Notes: generated from the letters alone by a model not told the origin. 38,479 nt of DNA from Cellulosimicrobium arenosum (GCF_014837295.1 NZ_JACYHB010000016.1:1-38479); one strand, 5' to 3'. Positions 7,447 to 15,720 are shown, counted from the stretch's first letter. Translations and numbers: made by a program.

Positions 7447-8174
7447 CGGGACGCCGCCTCGGGGGTCGGCCCGATCGCCCGCTTGCGGGCCGCCGACTCG
7501 TGCACGTCCGGTCGCCGCAGGTACAGCGGCTCGGAGGGCTGGTGGACACCCGCGGCGCGACGGGCGAGCGCGAGCCGGGCCAGGACCGCGGCGTCGGGCA
7601 CGAGCGGGGCGTCCTGGTCGAGGTCGAGGACGTCGGCGTACAGGGCTCCGCCCTCCCCCACGACCGCGAGCCGCGCGGTCCCCCCGAGGCTGTCGACCAG
7701 GGTCGCCGCCGCGCCGACGTCGGGACCTGCGAGCGTCGCGAGGACCGGGACGGCGTGCGGCCCCTCGTGCGCGACGACGCGGTAGTGCGCCCAGTACACC
7801 TCGCGCCGGCGCGCGTCGGTCGCGACCAGGACCTCGTCGTCCGGCGCCAGCCCGAGGTCGCTCACGGCCTGGGCGGCGATCACGTCCACGCTGGGGACAC
7901 CCAGCACCGGGATACCGAGGGCGAAGCCGAGAGCCCGCGCGGTGACGAGGCCGACGCGCAGCCCGGTGAACGGTGCGGGCCCGGTCCCGACCGCGACGGC
8001 CGAGAGGTCGGTCCGCGCGACGCCGGCGGCAGCGAGGGCCTCCTCGACGAGCGGCGCGAGGGACTCGGCGTGCCGACGACGCTCCGGTGCGTCACGCTCG
8101 GCCAGCCGGGCGCCGTCGTCGGACAGGACGGCAACGGTCACGGATGCGGAGGTGTCGAGCGCCAGAACAGCCAC
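7443..8174 (-). CDS. tsaB: t6A synthesis protein TsaB
   Basis: This 243-residue ASKHA-fold protein is the non-catalytic partner that dimerises with TsaD for t6A37 formation. It begins MAVLALDTSASVTVAVLSDD and contains VGTGPAPFTGLRVGLVTARALGFALGIPVLGVPS, the TsaB signature block, followed by VATDARRREVYWAHY. The start is a GTG at 8172-8174. The upstream tsaE stop is 9 nt away, and a TAGGCT box made partly of that stop codon sits 6 nt before the GTG, so tsaB may also be made from its own leaderless transcript. Its own stop overlaps the rimI start. Confidence 0.95.
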   Translation of the reverse strand: MAVLALDTSASVTVAVLSDDGARLAERDAPERRRHAESLAPLVEEALAAAGVARTDLSAVAVGTGPAPFTGLRVGLVTARALGFALGIPVLGVPSVDVIAAQAVSDLGLAPDDEVLVATDARRREVYWAHYRVVAHEGPHAVPVLATLAGPDVGAAATLVDSLGGTARLAVVGEGGALYADVLDLDQDAPLVPDAAVLARLALARRAAGVHQPSEPLYLRRPDVHESAARKRAIGPTPEAASR

Positions 8175-8180
8175 GGACCC

Positions 8181-8186
8181 AGCCTA
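8181..8186 (-). promoter_or_regulatory. -10 box for leaderless tsaB
   Basis: TAGGCT, 6 nt before the tsaB GTG. The TAG of this box is also the tsaE stop codon. Confidence 0.5.
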
Positions 8187-8840
8187 CGACTGCTGGGCAG
8201 GTCGGGCGGCGGGTGCCGTGCCCGCGTCGCGGGCCAGCGTCGCGACGTCGAGGTCGGCCCACCGCTGCCCGACGCCGCGCAGCACCACGCGCCGCTCGCC
8301 CGCCTCGGGCGCCTCCTCCTCGGACGCCCTGCCCCCGTGCGGGTCGTCGGCACCGTCGGTCGGTACGCCGCCGGCCCCACGCGGGCGCTCGAGCACGACC
8401 TCGAGCCGGTCGCCCGCGAGCGCCTCGACGAGTCCCTGACCCCACTCGACGATCGTCACCGAGTCGTCCAGGCTCGAGTCGAGGTCGAGCGCGTCGACCT
8501 CGTCGAGCGACCCGAGGCGGTACGCGTCCACGTGCACGAGCGCCGGTCCGCCGACGAGAGACGGGTGCTCGCGGGCGACGATGAACGTCGGGGACGCGAC
8601 CTGCCCGCGCACGCCGAGGCCGGCGCCGACGCCCTGCGTCAACGTGGTCTTGCCCGCCCCGAGATCGCCCGTGAGGATCACGAGGTCGCCGGCACGCAGC
8701 CGCGCCGCGAGGGCACGGCCGAACGCGCGGGTGGCGTCCGCGTCGGGCAGGACGAGGACGAGGTCCGGCCCGTCCGGGCCGACCGTCCCGGGTTCGGGTG
8801 CACCCACCTGATGGGTGGCGTTCAGCTCGGGGTCGTTCAC
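8184..8840 (-). CDS. tsaE: t6A synthesis ATPase TsaE
   Basis: TsaE is the ATPase that resets the TsaB-TsaD complex after each t6A cycle. The Walker A motif GDLGAGKTT is at about residues 58-66, followed by VASPTFIVAREH, a DAYRL segment and the conserved IVEWGQGLVEAL block. The 218-residue length exceeds the usual 150-160: there are about 27 extra N-terminal residues and a low-complexity C-terminal extension of about 65 residues (acidic, Ala/Gly-rich). The GTG start at 8838-8840 overlaps the alr stop (GTGA), which supports it; the open frame further upstream is a shadow of alr. Confidence 0.93.
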   Translation of the reverse strand: MNDPELNATHQVGAPEPGTVGPDGPDLVLVLPDADATRAFGRALAARLRAGDLVILTGDLGAGKTTLTQGVGAGLGVRGQVASPTFIVAREHPSLVGGPALVHVDAYRLGSLDEVDALDLDSSLDDSVTIVEWGQGLVEALAGDRLEVVLERPRGAGGVPTDGADDPHGGRASEEEAPEAGERRVVLRGVGQRWADLDVATLARDAGTAPAARPAQQS

Positions 8841-10195
8841 CGTGAGGTCGTCCTCTCGTGGTCCGTCGGGTCGGAACCGGTCGGCGCTGCCGCGGTGGCG
8901 TTCGCCGCGCCCGGGCGTGCGGTCGCCGCCCGGACGAGGGAGCGCGCGGCGTCGTCCAGGACGTCGAGCCCCACGTGCTCGCGCGGGACGCGCCCGCCGA
9001 GCCGCGTCGTGATCTCGTAGCCGATCGTGCCCGCCGCCTGCGCCCAGTCCTCGGCGATCGGTGTGCCGCCACGCCCCAGGCCGGTCCCCGCGCCGAACAA
9101 CGTCACGACGTCGCCCGCGCGCTCGGTCGCACCGGGCCCCAGGTCGAGCACGAGCTGGTCCATGCACACCCGCCCCCGCACGCGCAGCACGCGCCGTCCC
9201 GCGTCCGGCCCGCCGACGAGCACCGGTCCGCCCGGACCGGACCCGGACGGGCCGCTCGAGGCGTGGCGGGGGATCCCGTCCGCGTACCCCAGCGGGACGA
9301 CGCCGAGGACGGTCGGCCCGGTGGTCGTGTACTCCCCTCCGTACGAGACGCCCTGACCCGCACCGACCTGCTTGACGGTCGCGAGCCGCGCCTCGAGCGT
9401 CATGGCGGGGGTGAGCCCGTGCTCCGCCGGCGGGCCGAGCTGCGGGACGGGCGACATCCCGTAGACCGCGAGGCCGGGGCGCACCAGGTCGTAGCGGGTC
9501 CGCGGCGCGGTGAGCGTCGCCGCCGAGTTGGCGAGGTGTCGCACGTCGGGGGCGAGGCCGGACCGCTCGGCGAGCCGGACGGCGTCGTCGAACACCTCCG
9601 CCTGGGCGGCGATGCTCGGGTGGCCGGGCTCGTCCGCGCACGCGAGGTGGGACCAGATCCCGACGACGCGCAGCACGCCCTCGGCCTCGGCGCGGACCGC
9701 GGACGCGAGCACCGCGGGCAGGTCCGTCGGCATGACGCCGTTGCGCCCGAGGCCCGTGTCGACCTCCAGGTGCACGCGCGCCGGGCGCTCCGCCGCGCGC
9801 GCGGCGGCCGCCACGTCGTCGAGCGCCCAGCACGCCGCGACCGACACGTCGACGTCGGCCTCGATCAGGGCGCGCAGCGGCGCCCCGGGAGGGAACAGCC
9901 ACGCCACCAGACGGGACCTGTCCGGGCCGAGCCCGGCGGCGCGCAGCGCGAGGGCCTCGCTCGGCTGCGCGACCGAGAGCCAGGTCGCCCCGCCTGCGAG
10001 CGCCGCGAGCGCGCTCGGGAGGAGCCCGTGCCCGTAGGCGTCGGCCTTGACGACGGCCATGACCTCAGCGCTCCCGGCGTGCCCCCGCAGGGCGCGCACG
10101 TTGTCCCGGATCGCGGCGAGGTCGACGACGGCGCGCGCCGGGTAGCGCGCAGGGTCCGGTCCGTCAGGGCGGGCCGTGCGCGAGGTGTCGTCCAC
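8837..10195 (-). CDS. alr: Alanine racemase
   Basis: A PLP enzyme that makes D-alanine for peptidoglycan. The PLP lysine is K50 in AVVKADAYGHGLLPSA. HLEVDTGLGRNGV, HLANSAAT and YDLVRPGLAVYGMSP are the barrel motifs; the second catalytic tyrosine is in GQGVSYGGEYT, and RVCMDQLVLDLG is in the C-terminal beta domain. At 452 residues it is longer than the usual 370-390 because of a Gly/Ser/Pro-rich insertion after YADGIPRHA and a disordered tail of about 35 residues. The start is taken as a GTG at 10193-10195; another GTG at 10211-10213 is possible. It overlaps tsaE by 4 nt and heads the t6A run. Confidence 0.95.
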   Translation of the reverse strand: MDDTSRTARPDGPDPARYPARAVVDLAAIRDNVRALRGHAGSAEVMAVVKADAYGHGLLPSALAALAGGATWLSVAQPSEALALRAAGLGPDRSRLVAWLFPPGAPLRALIEADVDVSVAACWALDDVAAAARAAERPARVHLEVDTGLGRNGVMPTDLPAVLASAVRAEAEGVLRVVGIWSHLACADEPGHPSIAAQAEVFDDAVRLAERSGLAPDVRHLANSAATLTAPRTRYDLVRPGLAVYGMSPVPQLGPPAEHGLTPAMTLEARLATVKQVGAGQGVSYGGEYTTTGPTVLGVVPLGYADGIPRHASSGPSGSGPGGPVLVGGPDAGRRVLRVRGRVCMDQLVLDLGPGATERAGDVVTLFGAGTGLGRGGTPIAEDWAQAAGTIGYEITTRLGGRVPREHVGLDVLDDAARSLVRAATARPGAANATAAAPTGSDPTDHERTTSR

Positions 10196-10227
10196 GGTCG
10201 TCGATTCTCTCACCCGCGCCGGTGCCG

Positions 10228-11250
10228 TCACGGTCGCCCGGCCGCGGGGCCGGTGGCGTCGGTCGTCGCGGGGCCCCGCACGGTGTCGGCCTCTGCCGGT
10301 GCGGCGACTGCCGGGGCGGACCCCACCGGTGCGTCCCTGCCGCCCCAGGAGTCCAGGACCCGGTCGGTCGTGAACCGGCGGAGGCGGCCGCTGAAGGGAT
10401 CGGTGAGCTCGAGCGAGCGGGACACGAGCTGGAGCGGGCGCGTGTAGTCGTCCGGCGCGACGTCGTACGGGTCGGGGTAGAAGTTGTCGTGGAGGATCGG
10501 CACGCCGAGCCCGGACATGTGCAGGCGGAGCTGGTGCGTCTTGCCGCTGTGGGGCTCGAGCCGGTAGCGCGCGAGACCTCGCCCGGGGTCCACCTCGGCG
10601 AGGCCGACGCGGCTCTCCGCGTTGGGCTCCCCGGCCACCTCCTCGGCGCGCATGATGCCGCGGTGCTTGACGATCCGGCTGCGGACGGTCGTCGGGAGGT
10701 CGAGCGCGGGGTCGTACGGCGCGATCGCCTCGTAGGTCTTGCGGACCTCCCGGCGGGCGAACAGCTCCTGGTACGCGCCGCGCACCTGCGGTCGCACGGT
10801 CAGCAGGAGGACGCCGGCGGTCACGCGGTCGAGCCGGTGCGCCGGGCTGAGCTCGGGCAGGTCGAGGTCGCGACGCAGGCGCACCAGGACGGAACGCTCG
10901 ACGTGCGCGCCGCGCGGGATCGTCGCGAGGAAGTGTGGCTTGTCCACCACGAGCAGGTCCCGGTCGCGGTGCAGGACGCGGATCTCGAACGGGACGTCGG
11001 GCTCGGGCACCAGGTCCCGGTAGAGGAACACGAACCCGCGCGGCTCGTAGGGCGTGCGGGCGTCGACGGGCCGCCCGCGGCCGTCGACGACCTCTCCGGC
11101 CGCGACCTTCTCGTGCAGGCGTGCGGCGTCCGCAGGGAACCGGTCGAGGACGTAGTCGAGCGTGCGGGACCACCGGCCGACGCTCGCGTCGTCGTGCGGC
11201 AGGACGAGACGCGTCGGGTTGAGACCGTCCCGCACGGGCAGAGGAACCAC
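10228..11250 (-). CDS. RluA-family pseudouridine synthase
   Basis: It isomerises specific uridines in rRNA or tRNA to pseudouridine. The catalytic aspartate lies in AHRLDRVTAGVLLL (HRLD about 138-141 from the chosen start), preceded by DLLVVDKPHFLATIP and followed by RLEPHSGKTHQLRLHMSGLGVPI, all RluA/RsuA superfamily motifs. It is about 340 residues, with a 35-residue Ala/Pro/Thr-rich tail. I choose the GTG at 11248-11250 because a TACCGT box ends 6 nt before it and no Shine-Dalgarno supports the alternative GTG at 11271. Which uridine it modifies cannot be read from the sequence. It lies between nnr and alr on the same strand. Confidence 0.9.
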   Translation of the reverse strand: MVPLPVRDGLNPTRLVLPHDDASVGRWSRTLDYVLDRFPADAARLHEKVAAGEVVDGRGRPVDARTPYEPRGFVFLYRDLVPEPDVPFEIRVLHRDRDLLVVDKPHFLATIPRGAHVERSVLVRLRRDLDLPELSPAHRLDRVTAGVLLLTVRPQVRGAYQELFARREVRKTYEAIAPYDPALDLPTTVRSRIVKHRGIMRAEEVAGEPNAESRVGLAEVDPGRGLARYRLEPHSGKTHQLRLHMSGLGVPILHDNFYPDPYDVAPDDYTRPLQLVSRSLELTDPFSGRLRRFTTDRVLDSWGGRDAPVGSAPAVAAPAEADTVRGPATTDATGPAAGRP

Positions 11251-11256
11251 GACTCC

Positions 11257-11262
11257 ACGGTA
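11257..11262 (-). promoter_or_regulatory. -10 box for leaderless RluA-family gene
   Basis: TACCGT on the minus strand, 6 nt before the chosen GTG start. Confidence 0.5.
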
Positions 11263-11340
11263 CCGGCGCACCCCCGGAAGTTGTCAGCGGTCCGTACGTC
11301 CAGGGCCACACCGAGGGCTGACGACGTGGCCGACGGTTGG

Positions 11341-13041
11341 TCAGCGCGCGGCGACCAGCTCGCAGACGACTCCCGGGACGGCTGCCGCGACGTCGAGCGC
11401 CGAGATCGGGCCGCCCGGGTTCGCCCGCTCGGCGGCGAGCCCGTGCACCAGTGCGGCCGCCGCAGCGAGCTCCGCGACGCTCCCCGGCTCCGCGACCGCG
11501 CGCGCCGCGTGGCCTGCCAGGACCACACCGAGGATGCCCGTGAGCACGTCGCCGGCCCCCGCGGTCGCGAGCCACGCCGGCGCGTCCGCCTGCGCGTACA
11601 CCCGCGCCGGCCCGACGACGAGAGTCACCGACCCCTTCAGCAGCACCGTGGCACCGGTCAGCTCGTGCGCCCGCCGCGCCCACCGCAGCGGCTCGGCCTC
11701 TACGCCCGGGCGGTCGACCGCCTCGCCGCGCCCCTGCAGGAGCGTCGCGAGCTCCCCCGCGTGGGGCGTGAGGACGAACCAGGGCGGGCACCGGTCGGGC
11801 AGCAGCGAGAGCGCCCCGGCGTCGACCACCGTCGGCACCGGTCCGCCGCTCGACGTCGCGCCCCCCGGATCGCCCGCCGCGTCCGCGAGCGCCGCGCGGA
11901 TCCGAGCGTGCTGCCCACCGGGATCCGGCTCGTCGTGGCCGGCACCCCCCGCCGCCGCGGCCGGCACGCCCGACCCGAGCGCCCACGCCTGCACACGCCC
12001 CGACGCCGGCACCACCTCGGGACGTGCCGCGAGCACCGCGCGCGCGACGTCGTCGGGCCCCTGGTAGCGGACCATCCCCGGTCCGGTCCGCACCGCGGCG
12101 CTCGTGACGAGCACCGCCGCGCCGGGGAACGTCGGCGTCCCTGCGACCACCCCGAGCACGCCGCGGGTGTACTTCTGGTCCTCCGGCCCGGGCACCGTCC
12201 ACAGGCGCCCGACGTCGCGGGCCTCCAGCCGCCGCACCGCGGGTCCCGGTGGACCGGCCGGATCCGCACCGAGCGCGAGCCCGATCTCGACGACCGCCCC
12301 GTGACCGGCCGCACCGGCAGCGGGTGGCACCAGCAGACCCGGCTTGGCCGCCCCGAACGTCACGGTCCGGTCGGCGCGCAGGACCGTCCCCGGGAGCGTG
12401 CCGTCGTCGACCCCGATGCCGCTCGGGACGTCGACCGCCACCACCCACGGACGGGACCGGACGCTCCCGTCCCCGCCGCGCTCGTCCCGGTCCGTCCTCG
12501 CACCGAGGACCTCGACCAGCCGACGTACGAGCACCGCCGCCGGGCCACGCAGCGCCCCCGACGCCCCGATCCCGAGGAGCCCGTCGAGCACGACGTCCGC
12601 CCCGACCGCCCGGGACACGGCGTCCTCCACCGTCGCCGGGTCCGGGTCCCCCCACCGGGACGCGCCGCCCTCTCCCCCACTCTCCGGGACGAGCTCGACG
12701 ACCCGGCCGCCCGCCCGTCGCAGGGCCGCGAGCCCACCGCCGTGCACGTGCTCCGACGCGAGCACGGCCAGCACGCCCATCCCGCGGCGCACCAGGTGGG
12801 CACCCGCGAACAGCGTGTCGCCGCCGTTGTTGCCCGGCCCGACGAGGAGGACCGCGCGCGCGCCCGTCACGCGGCCGTCGCGCCGCCCCCCGTCCGGGCC
12901 GACGACGGACCGTCTCCGCGCGACGTCACGCGCCACGATCGTCGCGAGCGCGAACGAGGCGCGTTCCATGAGCGGGTCACCTGCGGCGAGGAGGGGATGC
13001 TCTGCAGCACGGACGTCGGCGACGGACCAGGCTTCGATCAT
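11341..13041 (-). CDS. nnr: Bifunctional NAD(P)HX epimerase / ADP-dependent NAD(P)HX dehydratase
   Basis: This enzyme repairs hydrated NADH and NADPH: the N-terminal YjeF_N domain (about 1-240) epimerises NAD(P)HX and the C-terminal ribokinase-like domain (about 265-566) dehydrates the S form using ADP. Visible motifs are LVGPGNNGGDTLFAGAHLVRRG and AVDVPSGI in the first domain, then KYTRGVLGVVAGT, VLTPHAGELATLL, TVLLKGSVTLV and the catalytic LATAGAGDVLTGILG in the second. The 566-residue length fits a full fusion with some Gly/Ala-rich linkers. The ATG at 13039-13041 follows GGATGGGGAC, a good ribosome binding site; the much longer upstream frame runs antisense through the LLM gene and is rejected. 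It is divergent from the LLM gene. Confidence 0.93.
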   Translation of the reverse strand: MIEAWSVADVRAAEHPLLAAGDPLMERASFALATIVARDVARRRSVVGPDGGRRDGRVTGARAVLLVGPGNNGGDTLFAGAHLVRRGMGVLAVLASEHVHGGGLAALRRAGGRVVELVPESGGEGGASRWGDPDPATVEDAVSRAVGADVVLDGLLGIGASGALRGPAAVLVRRLVEVLGARTDRDERGGDGSVRSRPWVVAVDVPSGIGVDDGTLPGTVLRADRTVTFGAAKPGLLVPPAAGAAGHGAVVEIGLALGADPAGPPGPAVRRLEARDVGRLWTVPGPEDQKYTRGVLGVVAGTPTFPGAAVLVTSAAVRTGPGMVRYQGPDDVARAVLAARPEVVPASGRVQAWALGSGVPAAAAGGAGHDEPDPGGQHARIRAALADAAGDPGGATSSGGPVPTVVDAGALSLLPDRCPPWFVLTPHAGELATLLQGRGEAVDRPGVEAEPLRWARRAHELTGATVLLKGSVTLVVGPARVYAQADAPAWLATAGAGDVLTGILGVVLAGHAARAVAEPGSVAELAAAAALVHGLAAERANPGGPISALDVAAAVPGVVCELVAAR

Positions 13042-13088
13042 GTCCCCATCCTGCCCACCCCGACCGCGCCCGCGCTCGCGAGAGCGCC

Positions 13089-13094
13089 TATCGT
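13089..13094 (+). promoter_or_regulatory. -10 box for leaderless LLM oxidoreductase gene
   Basis: TATCGT, 7 nt before the ATG at 13102. Confidence 0.55.
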
Positions 13095-13101
13095 GACGAG
13101 C

Positions 13102-14121
13102 ATGCGATTCGGACTGTTCATCCCGCAGGGCTGGCGGCAGGACCTCGTCGGCATCGACCCGTCCGAGCAGTGGGAGACCATGCGCTCCCTCGCTCGGCAC
13201 GCCGACACCGCGCTCGCGGGCGAAGGGCTCTCCGGGTCGGACCCGGCGTGGGAGTCGATCTGGGTCTACGACCACTTCCACACCGTCCCGGTGCCGACGG
13301 ACGAGGCGACGCACGAGGCCTGGACCCTGATGGCCGCGTTCGCGGCGTCGACCGAGCGCGTGCGGCTCGGCCAGATGTGCACCTGCATGGCGTACCGCAA
13401 CCCCGCGTACCTGGCAAAGGTCGCGGCGACGGTCGACGTCGTGAGCGGCGGGCGCGTCGAGATGGGCATCGGCGCCGGGTGGTACGAGCACGAGTGGCGC
13501 GCGTACGGGTACGGGTTCCCGAGCGCCGGGGACCGTCTCGGCGCCCTCGACGAGGGCGTGCAGATCTTCAAGCAGCTGTGGACCAACGGGATCGCGACGC
13601 TCGACGGCGAGCACTACCAGGTCGACGGCGCGCGCCTCGCGCCCCTGCCGCTGCAGGTCGACGGCCCGCCGCTGTGGGTCGCGGGCGGCGGCGAGAAGAA
13701 GACCCTGCGCATCGCTGCCGAGCACGCGCAGTACACGAACTTCGACGGGACGCCGGAGGTCTTCGCGCACAAGTCCGAGGTGCTGCGCGGGCACTGCGAC
13801 GCGATCCGTCGCCCGTTCGAGGAGATCACGCGCTCGGCGAACTTCAACGTCATCATCGGCGAGACCGCGGCGGACGTCGACGACCGTATCGCCTGGGTCG
13901 AGGAGCACTTCTCCCTGTCGGTCCCCGAGAAGGCCGCGCAAGAGGCCGAGAACCTGCGGCGTGGGCCGCTCGTCGGGACGCCCGAGCAGGTCGTCGAGAA
14001 GCTGACGGAGCTGCGCGGCCTCGGCCTGGGCTACGCGATCACGTACTTCCCCGAAGCGGCATACGACCGCAGCGGCATCGACCTCTTCGAGCGCCAGGTC
14101 ATCCCGGCCCTGGCCCCCTAG
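13102..14121 (+). CDS. LLM-class (luciferase-like) F420-dependent oxidoreductase
   Basis: A 339-residue luciferase-like TIM-barrel protein. The N-terminus MRFGLFIPQGW, the SIWVYDHFHTVPVP strand-loop, VRLGQMCTCMAYRNPAYLAKVAATVDVVSGGRVEMGIGAGWYEHEW and the late VGTPEQVVEKLTELRGLGLGYAITYF are typical of the actinobacterial F420-dependent group. The cofactor is probably F420 (FMN possible). The substrate cannot be inferred and no pathway neighbours are visible. The gene has its own TATCGT box 7 nt before the ATG. A long palindrome starts 19 nt after its stop. Confidence 0.88.
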   Translation: MRFGLFIPQGWRQDLVGIDPSEQWETMRSLARHADTALAGEGLSGSDPAWESIWVYDHFHTVPVPTDEATHEAWTLMAAFAASTERVRLGQMCTCMAYRNPAYLAKVAATVDVVSGGRVEMGIGAGWYEHEWRAYGYGFPSAGDRLGALDEGVQIFKQLWTNGIATLDGEHYQVDGARLAPLPLQVDGPPLWVAGGGEKKTLRIAAEHAQYTNFDGTPEVFAHKSEVLRGHCDAIRRPFEEITRSANFNVIIGETAADVDDRIAWVEEHFSLSVPEKAAQEAENLRRGPLVGTPEQVVEKLTELRGLGLGYAITYFPEAAYDRSGIDLFERQVIPALAP

Positions 14122-14140
14122 CTCGCCACCTCTCCTCCGT

Positions 14141-14218
14141 CGAGCATGTTCCTGTGGCCCGCGCGGGGCCACGGACGGGCAGCTGACACATGGTGGTTCG
14201 TCACCGTCCGCATGCTCG
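14141..14218. repeat. Palindromic repeat, copy 1 (long variant)
   Basis: It begins CGAGCATG and ends CATGCTCG (exact inverse). Inside, GTGGCCC and GGGCCAC form a 7-bp hairpin with a 5-nt loop, and GGACGG/CCGTCC form another pair of arms. It shares the outer 8 bp and the CTGTGGCCCG core with copies 2 and 3 but has an extra roughly 22 nt. It starts 19 nt after the LLM gene stop; a terminator role is likely. Confidence 0.75.
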
Positions 14219-14341
14219 GCGTCGCGCAGATCCGCACGGCTGCGGCGACCTGGCAGTCCACAGGACCGTCTCGTGCGAGGCCGTCCACACGTCGAGCTCG
14301 GCGTCCGGCACAGCGGGTGCAGATCCGCTGAGGTGTCGTCC

Positions 14342-15274
14342 ATGCGACGAGCTCACCTTCCCGTCAGCCTCCCCGCCGTCGGCGCGACGCAGGGTGACCT
14401 CGTCTCGATCGCCCAGTGCCGCGACCACGGCCTCACGGACAAGGACGTCGGAGGGCTCGTCCGGCGCGGTGTGCTCACGCGGGTGACGCGTGGCGTCTAC
14501 GACACGTGCCCGACGCCGGTCCCGGTCCGCCCGTGGGACGCGCGGCGTCTCCGCGCGGCGTGGGCGGGACTGCTCGCCTACGGTGAGGATGCGGTCGCCG
14601 TCGGACAGTGCGCGCTCGCGCTGCACGGGGTGCGCGGTCTGCCCGGGGCGATCCGTCCCGAAGCAGCCGTGCCGTGGGGCAGGAACCGCCGCGACCGCGA
14701 CGGGATCGCGCTCCGACAGTTCGACGCGGGGATGACGACGGCCACCGTCGGCGGCCGGCTCGTCGCTGACATCGACTGGGCGATCGCGCAGGCGGTCCCT
14801 GAGCTTCCTCGCCCGAACGGTCTTGCCGTGCTGGACTCGGCACTGCACCTCGGTCTGCTCGACCGGTCGGGTCTCGACCGGTCGCACGTGCATGCCCGAG
14901 GGAGGCGCGGCGTCGCGCTGCGCCACGCCCTGTGGACCCTGGCCGACCCCCGGTCGGAGTCCCCGCTCGAGTCGTTCGCCCGTCTCGACTGTGTCGACGA
15001 GGGCGTGCCGCCCCACACCTTGCAGCTCCCGGTCCACCTGGGACCGGACTCTCCCACGCTGCGGGCCGACATGGGGTGGCGGCGAGCCGACGGTCGGTGG
15101 CTCGTGGCCGAGCTGGACGGCATGGACGTGCACGACGCACCCGCCGCGGTCTTCGCCGATCGGCAGCGTCAGAACACGCTCGTCGCCACCGGCAGGCTGG
15201 ACGTCCTCCGCTTCACGGGTCGTGACGTCGGGACGATCGGCAGAACTGTTCGCAAGGTACTGCTCGTCACCTGA
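14342..15274 (+). CDS. AbiEi-like N-terminal domain protein with DUF559/Vsr-like nuclease-fold C-terminus
   Basis: The 310-residue protein resembles actinobacterial proteins annotated as type IV toxin-antitoxin AbiEi-family antitoxin-domain proteins. Residues 15-55 (SIAQCRDHGLTDKDVGGLVRRGVLTRVTRGVY) form the winged-helix AbiEi-type start. The middle AVGQCALALHGVRGLPGAI matches the linker region of that group. The C-terminal part resembles a DUF559/Vsr-like PD-(D/E)xK fold: E210 in SESPLESFAR, D243 in LRADMGWRR, then E257 and D259 in VAELDGMDVHD, followed by ADRQRQNTLVATGRLDVLRFTGRDV. No AbiEii-type toxin lies beside it, so a TA pair is not supported. The ATG at 14342 has GAGGTG 6 nt upstream. 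The gene is flanked by palindromes at both ends. Confidence 0.75.
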   Translation: MRRAHLPVSLPAVGATQGDLVSIAQCRDHGLTDKDVGGLVRRGVLTRVTRGVYDTCPTPVPVRPWDARRLRAAWAGLLAYGEDAVAVGQCALALHGVRGLPGAIRPEAAVPWGRNRRDRDGIALRQFDAGMTTATVGGRLVADIDWAIAQAVPELPRPNGLAVLDSALHLGLLDRSGLDRSHVHARGRRGVALRHALWTLADPRSESPLESFARLDCVDEGVPPHTLQLPVHLGPDSPTLRADMGWRRADGRWLVAELDGMDVHDAPAAVFADRQRQNTLVATGRLDVLRFTGRDVGTIGRTVRKVLLVT

Positions 15275-15293
15275 CCATGCGTCTGCTGCTTGA

Positions 15294-15349
15294 CGACCAT
15301 GTGGCTGTCGCCCGTCCGAGCGTCCGGACGAGCCACGACCACATGGTCG
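15294..15349. repeat. Palindromic repeat, copy 2
   Basis: This 56-nt element has two 28-nt arms with 6 mismatches, outer ends CGACCATGTGG and CCACATGGTCG, and an apical CGTCCG/CGGACG stem. It lies 19 nt past the stop of the plus-strand AbiEi-like gene and 20 nt from the stop of convergent acpS, the expected place of a bidirectional terminator. Confidence 0.85.
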
Positions 15350-15369
15350 GCGGGTGGTGTGTGGGGGTA

Positions 15370-15720
15370 TCAGTCTTCTGCGACGACCATGGCTGAGGCG
15401 ATGCCGGCGTCGTGCGAGATGCTCAGGTGCCAGTTCCTGATGCCCAGCTCGGCAGCGCGGGCGGCGACGGTGCCGCGGATCTCCACCTCGGGCGGTCCGC
15501 CGACGACGCGGTGCACCGTCGCGTCGTGCCACAGCATGCCGCCCGGGGCCCCCAGCGCCTTCGCGATCGCCTCCTTCGCGGCGAACCGCGCAGCGAGGGA
15601 GGCGTCCGGCAGGTCACGCTCGGCCTCGGTGAACAGCTTCTCGCGCAGCCGCGGGGTCCGTTCGAGCGTCGACATGAACCGTCCGACGTCCACGACGTCG
15701 ATCCCGACCCCGATGATCAT
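15370..15720 (-). CDS. acpS: Holo-[acyl-carrier-protein] synthase
   Basis: AcpS transfers 4'-phosphopantetheine from CoA to Ser of apo-ACP, activating fatty acid synthesis. The 116-residue length is normal. The magnesium/CoA-binding motifs [14 protein letters not shown] (Asp8) and [16 protein letters not shown] (43-58, with Glu50) are both present, as is the C-terminal [17 protein letters not shown] strand. The ATG is at 15718-15720. It is convergent to the AbiEi-like gene and lies downstream of glmS, separated from it by palindrome copy 3. coaA, an early CoA-pathway gene, is nearby on the other strand. Confidence 0.96.
   Translation of the reverse strand: MIIGVGIDVVDVGRFMSTLERTPRLREKLFTEAERDLPDASLAARFAAKEAIAKALGAPGGMLWHDATVHRVVGGPPEVEIRGTVAARAAELGIRNWHLSISHDAGIASAMVVAED

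Noticed and set aside
11304-11331. GGCCAC/GTGGCC pair downstream of nnr as a terminator
   Set aside because: A 6-bp stem with a 16-nt loop is weak for this GC content and no second signal supports it.
8837-12655. A very long minus-strand open frame running upstream from alr through the RluA-type and nnr genes
   Set aside because: Only the part from 10195 to 8837 resembles a protein family (Alr). The rest is Arg/Gly/Ala-rich shadow of genes in other frames, a normal effect of high GC content.
13042-14343. Upstream extension of the nnr frame antisense to the LLM gene
   Set aside because: The family start is the ATG at 13041 with a ribosome binding site; the extension has no recognisable domain and overlaps a clear gene.
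14342-15274. A complete type IV toxin-antitoxin system
   Set aside because: The N-terminal domain is AbiEi-like but no AbiEii nucleotidyltransferase toxin lies on either side; neighbours are housekeeping genes.
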